Source of the DNA: Semisulcospira habei
Lineage: Eukaryota; Mollusca; Gastropoda; Semisulcospiridae
NCBI GenBank assembly: GCA_036245525.1
Contig: BTPG01000001.1
Span: forward strand, 176,624,164 to 176,688,163
Reading direction: 5' to 3'
DNA length: 64,000 nucleotides
Under the pieces are notes generated by a model that saw only the letters and a program-made list of their open reading frames with translations, was not told where the DNA came from and ran no database searches. Below are positions 30,812-42,234 of the stretch, in pieces. The translations under genes were made by a program, and so were the position numbers. Position 1 is the stretch's first letter; each line of letters starts with the position of its first letter.

Positions 30812-30921
30812 AGGCTCTGAAAAAATTGGGCGGCGGAAAGGCGTGGAAGTTTGTGGTCTCAAAATCCCGGAATTTTGGGATAGATATAAATTGTCGAAAA
30901 ACACCCACAACTCCCCTCTCT
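30812..30921 (-). repeat. Right terminal inverted repeat of element 1
   Basis: Ends CACCCACAACTCCCCTCTCT, the complement of the left end. The outer ~47 bp match almost perfectly, the inner part (to GGGCGGCGG near 30827) only partly. It is followed directly by GAGTG (30922-30926), the target-site duplication. Confidence 0.9.
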
Positions 30922-31195
30922 GAGTGCGGATGATGGCCGAGTTAATCTCCAGCTGTTTCTGCATCTGGAGCATGCACTCTGAATTGGTGACACTAGAGGT
31001 GAGGGGAGTGATGCAACCAGGGCGCTTCGTGACCAGATCAGGCGTGTTGACAGTCGGGCCGCTGGAGGGAGGGTTCACGGTGGGCGGAGTTATCGGAGTG
31101 AGGTCACTAATGGTCGAGTCCCCAGCCGCCAGTGAAAGTCGCTCATTGACTATTCTTAATGAGCTTGGGGTCAAAAGGTCGCGTGCGCGAAGACG
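30922..31195 (-). pseudogene. LINE ORF1, 5' part of the gene split by element 1
   Basis: On the - strand from about 31190 to 30927: LLTPSSLRIVNERLSLAAGD, a Thr/Pro-rich region, then the start of a coiled coil (CMLQMQKQLEINSAIIR) that runs into the target-site duplication. The continuation in frame is at 14195 on the other side of the Polinton. Upstream in this frame is a stop near 31205, so the LINE copy is incomplete or was already broken. Confidence 0.7.
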
Positions 31196-32514
31196 AGGCT
31201 ATCGGGGGCTGGACGCGCGTCAGCAACATGGCGAGTGAAAGTGCTGACGAGGCCTTAAATTTGGGCGTTAGCAAATATCTGACCACACATAAAAATCAGT
31301 CCACTGCAAACCAATCGCAGCCATTTGCATTGAAGCGTGATTAAATTGTGTTCTAAGAAACTTGTCAGCAGATTGAGCATTCAGAAGATTGTGGTTTTAG
31401 GATTTCTTTTACTACACGCCTGAGTGATGAGAGATCTAGGAGTGCTTTGTCAATAAGGAACTTTCTTATAAGGAACTTGTAACATACTGAGTGCACACCT
31501 TTAAAAAAAAAAGATTTGACAGCACATTAGCATTGTTGGAGGGGTCAACTCGGGTTATATATTGTGAATTTAGGCCAGCGGAAAACAACACAGTTTGAAT
31601 TCAATTATCGGTTGTGGACCTACTTAGTGTTGTCCCATGCTGCCCCCCCCCCCCCCCTCCTCAATGTGTCCAGTTTGGTGAATTCAAGCATGTGTGGGTG
31701 TGCGTTAGGTAGATATTTAAGCTAGTGGGTTAACAAGTGTTTGTCCTCTCTTAACCATTTCGCAGTTGGTAGCAATTTCAGAAGTGTTTTTCACAGGCAT
31801 CATTTCAACCAAAATCGCTGCTGACAGCTAAAGGGTTAAAGTTGTCGAAGTCAGAAGACGCCAGCAGAATAAAATTTATGACATTCATAAATGTGTGTGT
31901 GAGTGTGGCAGCACAACTCGATCATCTAAAGGGATCACTATGACATTAGTGCCATGGCACTTTCATGTGTTAAGCTGATCAGACAATACCCTTTAAGCTA
32001 TCGCAGCTTATCCCCTGTTTTCTTGACATTTTATAGCAAAACACGCACACATACACGCGTGTGAACAGGCACCCAACTTAAATTTTACAACAACCAAAAT
32101 AAATGAACATACAGCAGAACCTGTTCTTGGCAATCACCATTTTTGCTAGAAGAAAGTGGCCCTAAAAATCTCATGCTCTCTCAAGAGAGGTCTTGAAGGG
32201 CGAACAGTGTCACCTGGGCTGCAACCACCTAAATGTTGGTCTGTAAAGACAGGTGTTCTGCTGTATGGATGGTCGCTCAAAACAGTTTCTTTTGTAGACC
32301 ATAAAGTCTATACATGCAAAAGTTTCTCTCACACCCACACACGTAGGCGAATTCGGATCAACCACTCCTTCCGTTGAGTTTCGGTTGCTTTTGGAAAAGT
32401 ATGAAATAAATGTTTCGTGTTTTCATTATTCTGTGCCCTATTTGATGTGCACACAGGATCACAGCAATGGTGTTTCGATCTGCTCTTCGACTGCTCCTTC
32501 TCTGTCGCCATTGT
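31196..32514. other. Non-coding stretch
   Basis: No supported gene. It has a C-run at 31644-31660, an A-rich patch at 31500-31513 and ordinary AT-rich sequence. Confidence 0.45.
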
Positions 32515-33170
32515 TTATACTTTCGTGCCCCTCCCACATGCTCTCCCTATAGCCTCACTTTCAATGCGTGACCTTTTCCTCATGAATATTCGTTGGGCGG
32601 AATGGTCCATGGGTGGCTGCGCGGGTTCATCTCGCGTGCAGGTGGGCGTGGCGGTGAGTTGTTCGGGGTTCACTATGTTCGTCCTGGGGCCACTCAGCCG
32701 TAACATGATTAGCGAGGGAGGGTGAAGGGTCGGCTGGAGGGGGGCTGGGAGAGCAGACTGCTGGCCATCTTGGAAACACCGTCCCTCAGGGCTTCAAACT
32801 CCTCGTCAACCCAAGTTTGGGCTAGACCGTTCCCGGTGGTGTAATAAAGTGTTCTTGTGATCAGTTTCCGGTCCCCATTCAATAGTTGTTCGTACAGTTC
32901 TTGGGGACAAGGCGAATCGACCGGCGACTGACTCGGTGTCAGGTTCTCGTCTTGTTGATTTCTGTAGTCTCTCCATAGGAGGGTCACACCAGGAGGCAGA
33001 GGTACATCCACGTAGAAAGAATGTAGAGCTTTTCTCCACAGGGGTAATTTCCAGCCCTCAGTCTCGAAGGTCACTTGGATCGAGTCATTTGTTCTAATTA
33101 TTCTTTCCAGTAAAAGTCTAGACTTGGCCGCTGTGGAGCGTGTTATCGGGCGCATAGTGGAAGGATGGTG
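32515..33170 (-). pseudogene. Unidentified open frame, possibly a retroelement ORF1 N-terminal piece
   Basis: A 148-aa frame runs from 33155 to 32709 and a second piece (about 63 aa) from 32706 to 32515 in another frame. The first is MRPITRSTAAKSRLLLERII..., with SIQVTFETEGWKLPLWRKAL and PPGVTLLWRDYRNQQDE. Base composition (about 50% GC) is like the LINE fragments and unlike the Polinton. No catalytic motif visible. Orientation agrees with the split ORF1 at 30922-31195. It could be an upstream piece of the same LINE, but the 1.3-kb gap between them is not explained. Confidence 0.35.
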
Positions 33171-34649
33171 GTGGTGCCATAATCAGCTTACGCTTGGGGT
33201 GTCGACATGTCTGTTGATCAGCTTGGCCGGCGTTAGTCGCCGTTACTCAGTACAGGACACTCGAACATCTGGACAGTTTTACAAATCCACTCGAGCGTGA
33301 CGAGATGCGGCGTCAAGGACCACTCTATCATCGTGATATTATACAGCGCCTCGCTAGCTGAGACAGAGTCCGAGCCGATACCGTTACGTAATTGACGTCA
33401 CAAAGACGAATCACATCATGGCTGGACCACGCGAAGTCAATAGAAAAACATAACGAAAAATGAAACTGTTGATAACCTACGAAATGAAGTTCACAGTCCT
33501 GAAACTACACCATAGCAGATAATTCACTAAGCACAAACATTCTGCCAAGAATCTTGCAGAGTAAACTTTGCCAGCACAGTATCCAATTGAATGCAGAGAG
33601 ACTTACACGCGATGCGCGCATACGCAAGAGAGGGGGAATTTCAGTACTGTAGAGCAGTTAACTTGTTCCATATGACACACATCAAAATTAGTGTCGTCTT
33701 GGGTTATAAGATTAAATCCATGGCAATTGTACATATTGTGACCTTGACCATAATTATAAAGGGTATCGACTATAATGCAATGTGCCTGATCTTGACAGAA
33801 TTTGATTTATTAGTAGAGATCCGTTAGGTGTTGTGATTCGACATTAGATCAGAATAAAATGTTTGGTCCCTAAAACGAAGTGAATATTTGGGGGGGGGGG
33901 GGGGGTGGATGGGCAAACTACAACTTCGGGTGCCTTGACCTTTACATAACACATTTCATGGTCACCAGTCAAAAACATTGCATTGCTTAAATTTTCATTG
34001 ATGATTTGTCATATACATAACATTTGTATTTATACTTTCATCATATATGTGAAATATAGGAAACCTACTCTCTTGGCAAGAAGACTGTTTGCGCTGCAGT
34101 AAAGATAAAATAGTGCCATGATAACGGCAGTGATTGTATATGATAGGTAAATGTATTCTGTTTTGAAACATACTGGTCACTTAGCTCTGCGTGTTTGTTT
34201 GTTGTTGTTTTTTACAGTAACTGCGCCGTTAACACCAGTCCCATGACCAAAAGCAAAATACAGGGCCCAAAGAAGGAAAATATGTACTCCTATATTCAAT
34301 ACGGTATTTATAAACACCCATAGTTCCTCTTCATACGTGATAATCTTTCGAAACAAAATAATGTGATCTCCGATCCCCCACACGGGTCAGGAGGGTTTCA
34401 TTTTCTATCTGATGAACTGTATATAGGTGTATCTCTAAAATGTTGGGCCATGGTGGGTGCCCTGCACCTGGGGACGGTAATTACATACAGTAGCACCAGA
34501 TTAATGTTTCGTGTAGTGTGCATGGCTTACACATATCAAAGAAACAAATTACAAAAGCTTGTGTGGTTACTTTTATTCCATTGCGTTTATATGGATATGT
34601 TACCAAAATTGCCGATTGTGGCATGGCGGTTTTGTGACATAATAATATC
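33171..34649. other. Non-coding stretch
   Basis: Nothing recognisable. A G-run (33891-33905) and AT-rich unique sequence. The 119-aa + frame at 34363-34722 has no motif and ends in the hairpin described next, so it was not accepted. Confidence 0.4.
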
Positions 34650-34749
34650 TGTCACTCGTTCAACTGTTAAATTTCTTTGTGTTTGGCGATTGTTTCTACA
34701 AAAACAATCACCAAACGCATAAAGAAATGTAACAGTTGAACGAGTGACA
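34650..34749. repeat. Long near-perfect hairpin (46-bp stem, 5-bp loop)
   Basis: TGTCACTCGTTCAACTGTTA at 34650 pairs with TAACAGTTGAACGAGTGACA ending at 34749. The arms continue inward through ATTTCTTTGTG.TTTGGCGATTGTTT with two or three mismatches and a 2-bp indel. The loop is CTACA. The size suits a small foldback element or a hairpin-RNA source. No coding role is seen. Confidence 0.9.
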
Positions 34750-34917
34750 TTTTTGGGAATGAGTAAATCTTGTTACGTTAATGTTTGTTTTGGATTCCTC
34801 AGTGGGATTTCATCGTGTGTATGAGGAAATGCAGTTTTGGCCATTGTTTTACACCGATAGGCGTTTTTTGTTTGGATATTTTTGTTTTGTTTCGTGTATT
34901 CATAATGAATAAGAGAG

Positions 34918-34918
<1 letters not shown>

Positions 34919-34992
<74 letters not shown>
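34919..34992. repeat. (CA)n microsatellite
   Basis: An uninterrupted CA dinucleotide run of about 36 units. Confidence 0.97.
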
Positions 34993-34994
<2 letters not shown>

Positions 34995-35574
34995 GGCACA
35001 GACTCGCGTACCGCTAAGTCTCTCTGTCGGTGCTGTATACTGAAAAACTAAAAGCGACTTAAAAAGAAAGGAAGGTAGGACAAATTTTACCTTCCTGGCG
35101 AGCTTCTTCCACAATAAACTGATGTAGAGGGTTGTATTCAATGCACAAGCCCCTGACGGCTACTGCAGTGTGAGAGATTTTAGAGGTAGCTCCCGACATT
35201 TTATCAACAAGATCTTGGAGATAAAAAGATTATTATCACTTGGGTACACTACACAAGCAGCATGTGCATTACATTAAAATACTGACACATGTACATGTGT
35301 AAACATGATACTTATTTACGCACATACATTTTCATGCTAAAATTTGTATACGCATAACCACATCCTATACTGCGCCATTGGTTTTGTGTGGGTCACATAG
35401 ATTGTGGTTGTTACGTGGTAGTCGTATTCGTATGATACACATGAATCACACCAGAAGCACTTACGTAGGGTTCTTATAAAGAAACTTCACTCAGCTGCAA
35501 CTCTTCACACGTGGCACAAGGGTGTAGACCACAATGGAGTAACACTTTTAACAATATTTATTCTCACGATGCAC

Positions 35575-35750
35575 TCTCAGCACAATGCGTCCACAAATGC
35601 AACGACACTTTGGTACACTGTCTCTCTACAATGCATCCACAATTCTGATACACTGCGTCTTCCATACAATGCACCAACACTGATAAATAGTCTCCTCTAC
35701 AATGCATCACCACTTTTGACACACTGCGCCTCTCATACAATGTACGCACA
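35575..35750. repeat. Degenerate ~40-45-bp minisatellite (CTACAATGCATCCAC)
   Basis: Variants of CT(C)TACAATGCATCCACAA...TGACACACTGCG recur at about 35580, 35627, 35665, 35697 and 35732. The copies are poorly conserved. A separate short duplication of CCTAACACGATCTTTAAT follows at 35886-35920. Confidence 0.6.
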
Positions 35751-36169
35751 TACTTGCTTGCTTTGTTCCAGTTTACTGTCCCACTGGCACTAAAAGTGAT
35801 CGAGGACTAGCAGTTTTGGCGTAGTTTTCCTTCAGTTGTAGTTTTGGCGTAGGTTTCCCCTCCTCCTTTCTGTACGCACATATTTCCTAACACGATCTTT
35901 AATTCCTAACACGATCTTTTATACTATTACAGATTTCGAGAACAATCCAGCAAATTGCACAACTCAACCAATCGGAAAAGAAAACGTACCCAAGACTTAT
36001 TAATATTCATTAAAAAGAACACTAGATCTAACTCCTTACACTAACATCTAGGCGCATTCAGTAAATGTTGCGAATTGTAGCCAACTTGTTTACTACAAAA
36101 CTTTGACGTCATATCTGAGGTCACTAGAAAGTTCGCGACCCTGCGCGAACCTTCCAGTTTAATGTAGGT

Positions 36170-37142
36170 CAAACTTTACAACAATAATAATAATAATGGG
36201 CCTCTGTCGGTCTGAATCGAACATAGATAATGCATCCTAGTTGTTCTGATCTGATTGCCTGCTCAGCCGAATGTGAAGCAGCATCTTTGTGACTGTAGAG
36301 GCCAATGCGGGAGTGGCAGTCCCTGCTGCAAAGAGTACAAATGTACGTGGTCGCTCGTCTGATGGAGTTGTTGCACTCCTTTCTGCGTGCCCGCTTGTCT
36401 GCTGGTGCTTTCGTCTTCTTCTCTTTCCCTGACTTGAGTGTTGGTGGGGGATACTTCTCCAATTTGCACAGTCATCCGCAAAGCGTTCCCAGGATCCAGT
36501 GTCAATGTCCAGTGCTCTCATGTCCCTCTTGCAGACATCTATAAATCGTAGCTTGGGGCGAACAGTGTTTCTTGTCCCAGCTGCCAGTTATCCGTAGAGG
36601 ATGTCTTTTGGAATGCGGCCATCTTCCATGCGGTGAACGTGGCCGAGCCAGCGCAGTCTGCGTTGTTTGAGTAGGGTACCGTGTACATGCTGGAAAGGCC
36701 AGCGCGTGACAGGACTTCGGTGTTGGTCACTCTATCTTGCCAAGATATGCCCAGGATACGGCGGATGCTTCTCAGGTGGAAGGTGCTGAGTCATCTCTCC
36801 TGTCTAGCATATGTGGTCCATGTCTCACTGCCGTATAACAGTGTGCTGATGAAGCAGGCGTTTGTACACAGCCATCTTTGTTTTCACAGTCAGCTTGGGA
36901 TTTGTCCACACTCGAGTTGTGAGGCGTGCAAGAGTTGCAGCAGCCTTCCCGATCCTCTTGTCGATCTCGATGTCCAGAGAGAGGTTATCGGTGAGGGTGG
37001 ACCCAAGGTACGTGAACTGGTGGACGATGTCGAGCTCGTAGTTGTCAATGGTGATGCATGGCGGTGTCTCTGTGTCCTGTCCCAGGACGTTCGTCTTCTT
37101 TAGACTAATATCCGAAGTCCTTGCAAGCCTGGGAGAATCGGT
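36170..37142 (-). pseudogene. RTE-like LINE, C-terminal part (3' half of a split copy)
   Basis: - strand frames in order: the segment ISLKKTNVLGQD and FTYLGSTLTDNLSLDIEID (RT thumb region, 37100-36950), IGKAAATLARLTTRVW, then in shifted frames a region with LSTFHLRSIRRILG-type and HVHRMEDGRI-type residues, and a final C-terminal part with MRALDIDTGSWERFADD and a C2H2-like tail (36520-36240). Several frameshifts. The upstream half lies at 42951-45560. The two halves are separated by an I-like LINE flanked by AGAATCGGT. Confidence 0.8.
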
Positions 37143-38019
37143 CAAGCCCACTCGGCACCGGCCTCCGCGTGGCGTGGGTGGGTAGTTTCCTCAGTCACTG
37201 ACTGAGTGGGCTAGCGAAGGGGTGCCATCTTTGTCCAGGATTAGGACTTGACGTCAGCAGATATGTTGTTCAGTCTTTTTCACTGGTCCGGTTTTTAAGG
37301 AGCTGTGCTAACCCAGGTTTTACCATGTTGGATTGGTCCTTAAAAATACTCATTAGTTTTTGGTCTTTTGGATCCCGAGCGTTTGCCGTGCTTGGTGACC
37401 CGTGTCGGGGAAGAAGAGGATCCTGGTGGCTGAAACACTCCACTTTGGCCTTGACTTCTACCTAAACGGGAGGCTAGGAGTACCGGCCTAGTCAATCGGC
37501 TCTTGTCACATTGAGCCCTATCCCACTGTTGACATGCAGGTTGATATACGGAGCACCTTGCTATAGCCTCTGCTGCTGATCAGGTGCTTTACGCCAGTAT
37601 TCCCCTGCATTCAACAATATGATAGAAGGCGGTGGCTCAGAAGGTTCAATCGGGCTTAACCCCCTGAGTATATCTTTCGGGCAGTCTCCATTGTGCGTCG
37701 GCTGGAGACCCGCCGAAAAATGCACTTTCCCTTGTTGGGCTCGGTGTTGGGCGGGGACCCCCGGGGGATGAATATCTATCATACTATAATATGGAAACCC
37801 CCCAAAAACCAAAACTGGCACCAAAGCGGCACATAGCCGCCGACTTGTGCTTGAGAATGATGGCGACTCCGACTGTGAGGAAGCTCTCCTCTGTCGGAGA
37901 CACTCCAGTGGAGGTCACACCCCACAAAACGATGAATTCTTCTAGAGGAGTGATTAAAGATTAAACATTGGCAGAACTGTCGGAAGATGAACTTGTACTT
38001 ACGTCGCAGGGGGTGACTT

Positions 38020-38345
38020 AGGTCAGGCGCTTCGCTTCCAAGCGAGGTGGTGGGAGATCCGTCTCCCTACCATCATCCTGACGTTTGACACCCCCACCCC
38101 TCCTACTACCATCTGGGGAGGTTACTACTCCTTAAAAGTGAAGAAGTACGTCCCTCTCCCCCTCCGGTGCTTTAAGTGCCAAAAGTATGGCCATGGTTAG
38201 AATACATGCCGCCAGGCAGAGGCTTCATGCGCCCGTTGCACTAAGCCCGGACACTCTGCCGAGTCCTGCACAGCCACCCCACTGTGTGCGAATTGCCAGG
38301 GGGCGCATATGGCTTCGGACGAGAAATGACCTCGTTGGATATCCG
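38020..38345 (+). pseudogene. Gag-like ORF1 with CCHC zinc knuckles (I-like LINE)
   Basis: The + strand at about 38150-38340 encodes CFKCQKYGH followed by an in-frame stop, then CARCTKPGHSAESC and a CANCQGAHMASD segment: three consecutive zinc-knuckle-type units typical of the nucleic-acid-binding ORF1 of I-group LINEs. The stop inside the first knuckle and frame changes downstream (to about 39010) make this non-functional. Confidence 0.75.
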
Positions 38346-39009
38346 AGTGCAAGATTCAGCAGGTGCGTTTGGATAAGGGGCTGTCCTTTGCAGACGCCAA
38401 AAAACTGGTTGACGGCCCTGGTGCAGCTGAGGCTGCCACAAACTCAAGTAACATCTCTTTGCATACATTCAGTGCTGCGGTGGCAGGCAAGCGCCCCACC
38501 AAAGGTTTCTCTTGTCAAACCCCAAATTCTTGTTTGGTGGCGGAACCTCGGCTCCTCTCGCCCCTGGAGAGTAACCCTCCCCGGTGGTGACGAGGAGCCA
38601 GGGAACGCAGAAGGCGGACGCTACCGGTCCGGTGGCGCCGCCTTCTGCTGCCCCTAAGCCTCAGGCCCCCACCCAAGCCTGTCAGTCTTACTACACAGGC
38701 TTCTGGCTCTGGTCAGTCTTCTAAGACCGCTAACTCTAGCGACAGGAACGCTGCCCAGAACCTGAAGTCTAAAAAAGCTACGGGCCCAGAAGGGGGACAC
38801 TGATGTCCCCTCTTCAAAAAACATATATGCTGCATTTTAGGAGCGGATGGAGGGAGTGAAAGGTGTCGTAGCTGGTGTTGCGGCAGCTCCACTCCCCTCA
38901 TCTCCGAAGAACCAGAGGAGACCCGGGAGCCGGCCCCCCTCTGTTTCTTCGACTCCTTCCAAGGCAAAGGACAATGGGGGAAGAAACTCTTCTCCCCCAC
39001 ATAAGACAT

Positions 39010-39690
39010 AATCATGTACTCTCTTCTTCAGTGGAATTGTGGTTTTCACGCTAACTGAGGAATTAGGTTTTTTAGTCATGTCCTATAACCTCTCAGTAAT
39101 ATCTCTTCAGAAGGCTTACCTGAAGACTTCTGACCCTGTCTCTTATAAAGGTTTTAACGCTATCCATAAAGGCTCTGATTCGGAGAGGCGCTCGGCTCGT
39201 CTCATTAGCAGCCAAATTTTATGTACCCCGTTAGCATCGACACCTGTCTTCAAGCTGTCGCAGCTCGGGTTACCTTAAAGAAGACCTTAACCATATGCAG
39301 TGTTTACCTGCCACCATCCCTGCGAATCTGTAGTAATGATATTTTTAACTTACTAGATCAGCTGCCCCCTGCCTTTATTCTCATGGGAGATTTTAACTGT
39401 CACGCTCACCTGTGGGGTAGTGACCACTATGATGGCAGAGGTCAGATGTTAGAAGATGTTTTTTCTCAACTTATGTGTCTTTAACGATGGCTCACCTAGA
39501 AACCCAGGTGCAGGATCTAGTTCTGTTCTAGACCAAACTGTGTGTGATCCTTCGCTCATGCTGGACTTTGACTGGAAGGTTTACGATGACCTGTGTGGTA
39601 GTGACCACTTCCCAATAGTCCTGTCATCGGTCAGCTGCGATGAAAATCCACAAGTGGGGCGGTGGAATCTCAAGAAAGCTAACTGACCTC
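39010..39690 (+). pseudogene. APE endonuclease domain of the I-like LINE
   Basis: Spread over three frames: an N-terminal part ISLQKAYLKTSDPVS, a middle with AFILMGDFNCHAHLWGS (the GDFN box, about 39372-39423) and a C-terminal part with GSDHFPIVLSSVS (the SDH box, about 39597-39635). Order and spacing fit the domain; frameshifts inactivate it. Confidence 0.8.
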
Positions 39691-42116
39691 TGCTGTTCGT
39701 CTCCCTCTGTCAGTCTCGTATTACAGAGGAGGGGGTCATGTCAGATGAAGAACCTGTTTCTTGTTTTACTTTTCTTTTGTTGGACGTTGCAGGTGAAACC
39801 ATCCCTAAAACGTCCACATCAGTCCCCAGTCCCGAGAGTACCATGGTTCAGTGAAGAGTGCCTCAAGGCCCAAAAAACGCGCAAATCTGCTCAGCGTCGT
39901 GCTATTCTTAATCCGTCACGAGCGAATATTTTAACATTTAAAAGACAGAGGGCGAAAGCCCGTTATATTTTTAAACGTGAACGCCGTGCTTCCTGGAGAC
40001 GTTCTGTCTCATCTTTATCTTCTAGGACTCCATCCCAGAAAGTCTGGAAGGCTGTTCGAAGATTTAGGGGCAGGGGCGGCTCGGCTTCTGTCGGCCATTT
40101 TAGAGATGGTGCCAGTTTGGTCACGGATAAAAAGGCTGTGGCCAGTTTGCTTCCCTCCACCATTGCTCATCATTCTTCAACAGAGCATTATTCACCCTTC
40201 TTCCAGAGAGAGAAGGAGAAGCGAGAGTTTCGTATTTGTGATTTTAAATCGGATAACTATGAAGACTATAATAATTCTTTTACATTATCAGAATTGCAGC
40301 GAGCCCTGCAGAAATGTAATGACTCTGCTGCTGGCCTAAATACTATCCACTATCAACTCCTAACGCATCTGCCTGAGACGTCACTCCTTGTACTTCTCAA
40401 GGCCTTTAACTATGTCTGGATAACTGGCCTTTTCCACCGTCTTGGCGCCAGACTGTGGTTGTGCCGATCCCCAAGCCGAGTAAGGATCCTTCCGACCCGG
40501 GCAACTACTGGCCAATGGCTTTGACGTCATGTTTATGTAAAACTATGGAACGCCTGGTCAACGCCCGCCTGGTGTTGTATCTTGAGTCACAGGGTCTCAT
40601 CACAGACCTCCAGTGCGGTTTCTGGCGCTTCCGTAGTACAACTGATCATCTAGTCCGCTTTGTGTCGTTTATCCGAGATGCTTTTGTCGACAAGAAGCCT
40701 GTCTATGCCATTTTCTTCGATCTTGAGAAGGCATATAACACTACCCGGAAGTATGGTATACTGTCTGACTTGTTGGACATGGGTTTTGAAGGGCACCTGC
40801 CCGTTTTTATTCACAATTTTTTGTCTAACCGGTCGTTCCTTGTCCGTGTGGGCTCCACCCTCTCCGACTCCTTTGAACAGGAGATGGGTGTCCCGCAGGG
40901 CAGCATCCTATCTCCTGTTTTATTTAGTATTAAAATTAATAACATTGTAAAGGCCCTCAAGGATTATTCTGAATGCTCTTTGTTTGTGGGCGACTTTGCT
41001 TTGTGCGCACGAGGTCAGGACTTGCGTCCCTTGAGAGGCGCTTGCAACTGTGCGTTGACAGCCTCCAGGGGGTGGGTGTCTCTCAACGGATTTAAGTTCT
41101 CGCCCTCCAAGACAGTCTTTGTGCATTTTACTAACCAGACAAAAACAATTCCAGAACCTAGCCTGAGCATTGCTGGAGTGCCAATTAAGGTGGCCGAGGA
41201 GGCAAAGTTTCTGGGGGTCATCTTTGACAAAAGACTGACCTTCTGCAACCATATTAATTACCTTAGAACATCTTGTCAGAAGGCGCTCAACGTTCTTCGT
41301 GTCGTTGGTCGTACTGACTGGGGTGCAGACCGCCCTGTCTTACTTCGACTGTACCGGGCCCTTGTTCGGTCCAAACTGGATTACGGCTTTGTGGTATATG
41401 GCTCGGCTTCCAAGTCTGTTCTACAGCGTCTGAACGCAATTCACCATCAAGGTCTGCGGATATGTCTGGGGGCCTTCAGGACGTCTCCAGTTCTTAGTCT
41501 GTATGCAGAAGCAGGGGAACCTTCTCTCAAGCTCTGCCGCATCCGCCTCATGCTCAGCTACGTTCTGAAACTGAAGGCCCATCCAGACAATCCTGCCTAT
41601 GATTGTGTTTTTAAACCGCCGTTTGCAGAGATTTACGATACTCATCCGGGAGCTGCCCGTCCACTTTCCTTCCGTGTCCGACCTCATCTGCAGGCGGCCG
41701 GAGTGGACCCGGACAGAGTTTCGAAATCTCTGCAACACATCACTCCGCCCTGGCTATTACAAGTTCCTGACATCTTGGTGGACTTGACCACCCACAAAAA
41801 GGACTCTACCGCACCAGCCATATACCAACAGAGCCTCAGTGAACTCCTTTCAAGTTTTCCTGGCTTTTGTCGTATCTATATGGATGGGTCAAAGTCTGAG
41901 GATGGGAGAGTGGCTGCGGCCGCAGTGTCCTCTCGCCATCATAGACGCTCATTTAAGCACCGCCTCCCAGACCATTCATCTATATTTAGTGCAGAACTGC
42001 AGGCGGTTCTGCTGGCACTCAAGCATGCTTATCGGTCTAGGGAAAGGAACTTCCTGATTCTGTCTGACTCTCTTTCTGCCCTGCAGGCCCTTCAGGGCGC
42101 AGGAACAGACCACCCA
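39690..42116 (+). pseudogene. Reverse transcriptase and RNase H N-terminal part of the I-like LINE
   Basis: The 558-aa frame at 40455-42131 starts at VVPIPKPSKDPSDPGNYWPM (with W for R in the NYRP box). It contains LQCGFWRFRSTTDHL, AIFFDLEKAYNTT (first catalytic D), GVPQGSILSPVLF and, in place of the YADD box, LFVGDFALC. Loss of the YADD aspartates shows an inactive RT. RNase H motifs follow: IYMDGSKSEDGR, FSAELQAVLLAL, ILSDSLSALQAL. Upstream, 39690-40450 carries the linker with an APRVPWFSEECLKAQK-type segment. The RNase H domain is cut at about 42116 by an inverted piece of the element's own 3' end. Confidence 0.85.
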
Positions 42117-42190
42117 CGGCGGGATGGGTAAAAATCCGGCCAGCCAGACTAAAAGAAAGGAGACAAGGTGTAAATATATCTTTGGAGAGC
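42116..42190 (-). repeat. Inverted internal duplication of the LINE 3' end
   Basis: CGGCGGGATGGGTAAAAATC...GACAAGGTGTAAATATATC at about 42118-42182 is the complement of about 42833-42900, near the 3' end of the same LINE. It interrupts the RNase H frame; the frame resumes at about 42235 with WVPGHVGIEGTRIADSAAN. An inverted duplication like this can come from template switching or twin priming. Confidence 0.8.
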
Positions 42191-42234
42191 TCTACGCAGA
42201 CTTGATGAAGGAATATTAAGACATCATTTTTATT

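Larger units (their letters stand above)
14201..30921 (+). mobile_element. Polinton/Maverick element 1 (adintovirus-like), complete
   Basis: A 16,721-bp element bounded by inverted repeats and a 5-bp duplication. It encodes the hallmark set: DDE integrase with C-terminal SH3/chromo-like tail, protein-primed type DNA polymerase B, FtsK/HerA-type packaging ATPase and a major capsid protein. Nine accessory genes accompany these. Genes are packed with spacers of 10-40 bp or overlapping ends, and nearly all are AT-rich, unlike the GC-rich LINEs around them. Two convergent and two divergent strand switches divide it into four blocks. Integrase, polymerase, ATPase and capsid are all uninterrupted, so the copy may be recently active. 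Two accessory genes are broken. An adenain-like protease was not found. Confidence 0.95.

Noticed and set aside
34363..34722. 119-aa frame before the hairpin
   Set aside because: Runs into the hairpin arm and has no recognisable domain; probably chance.
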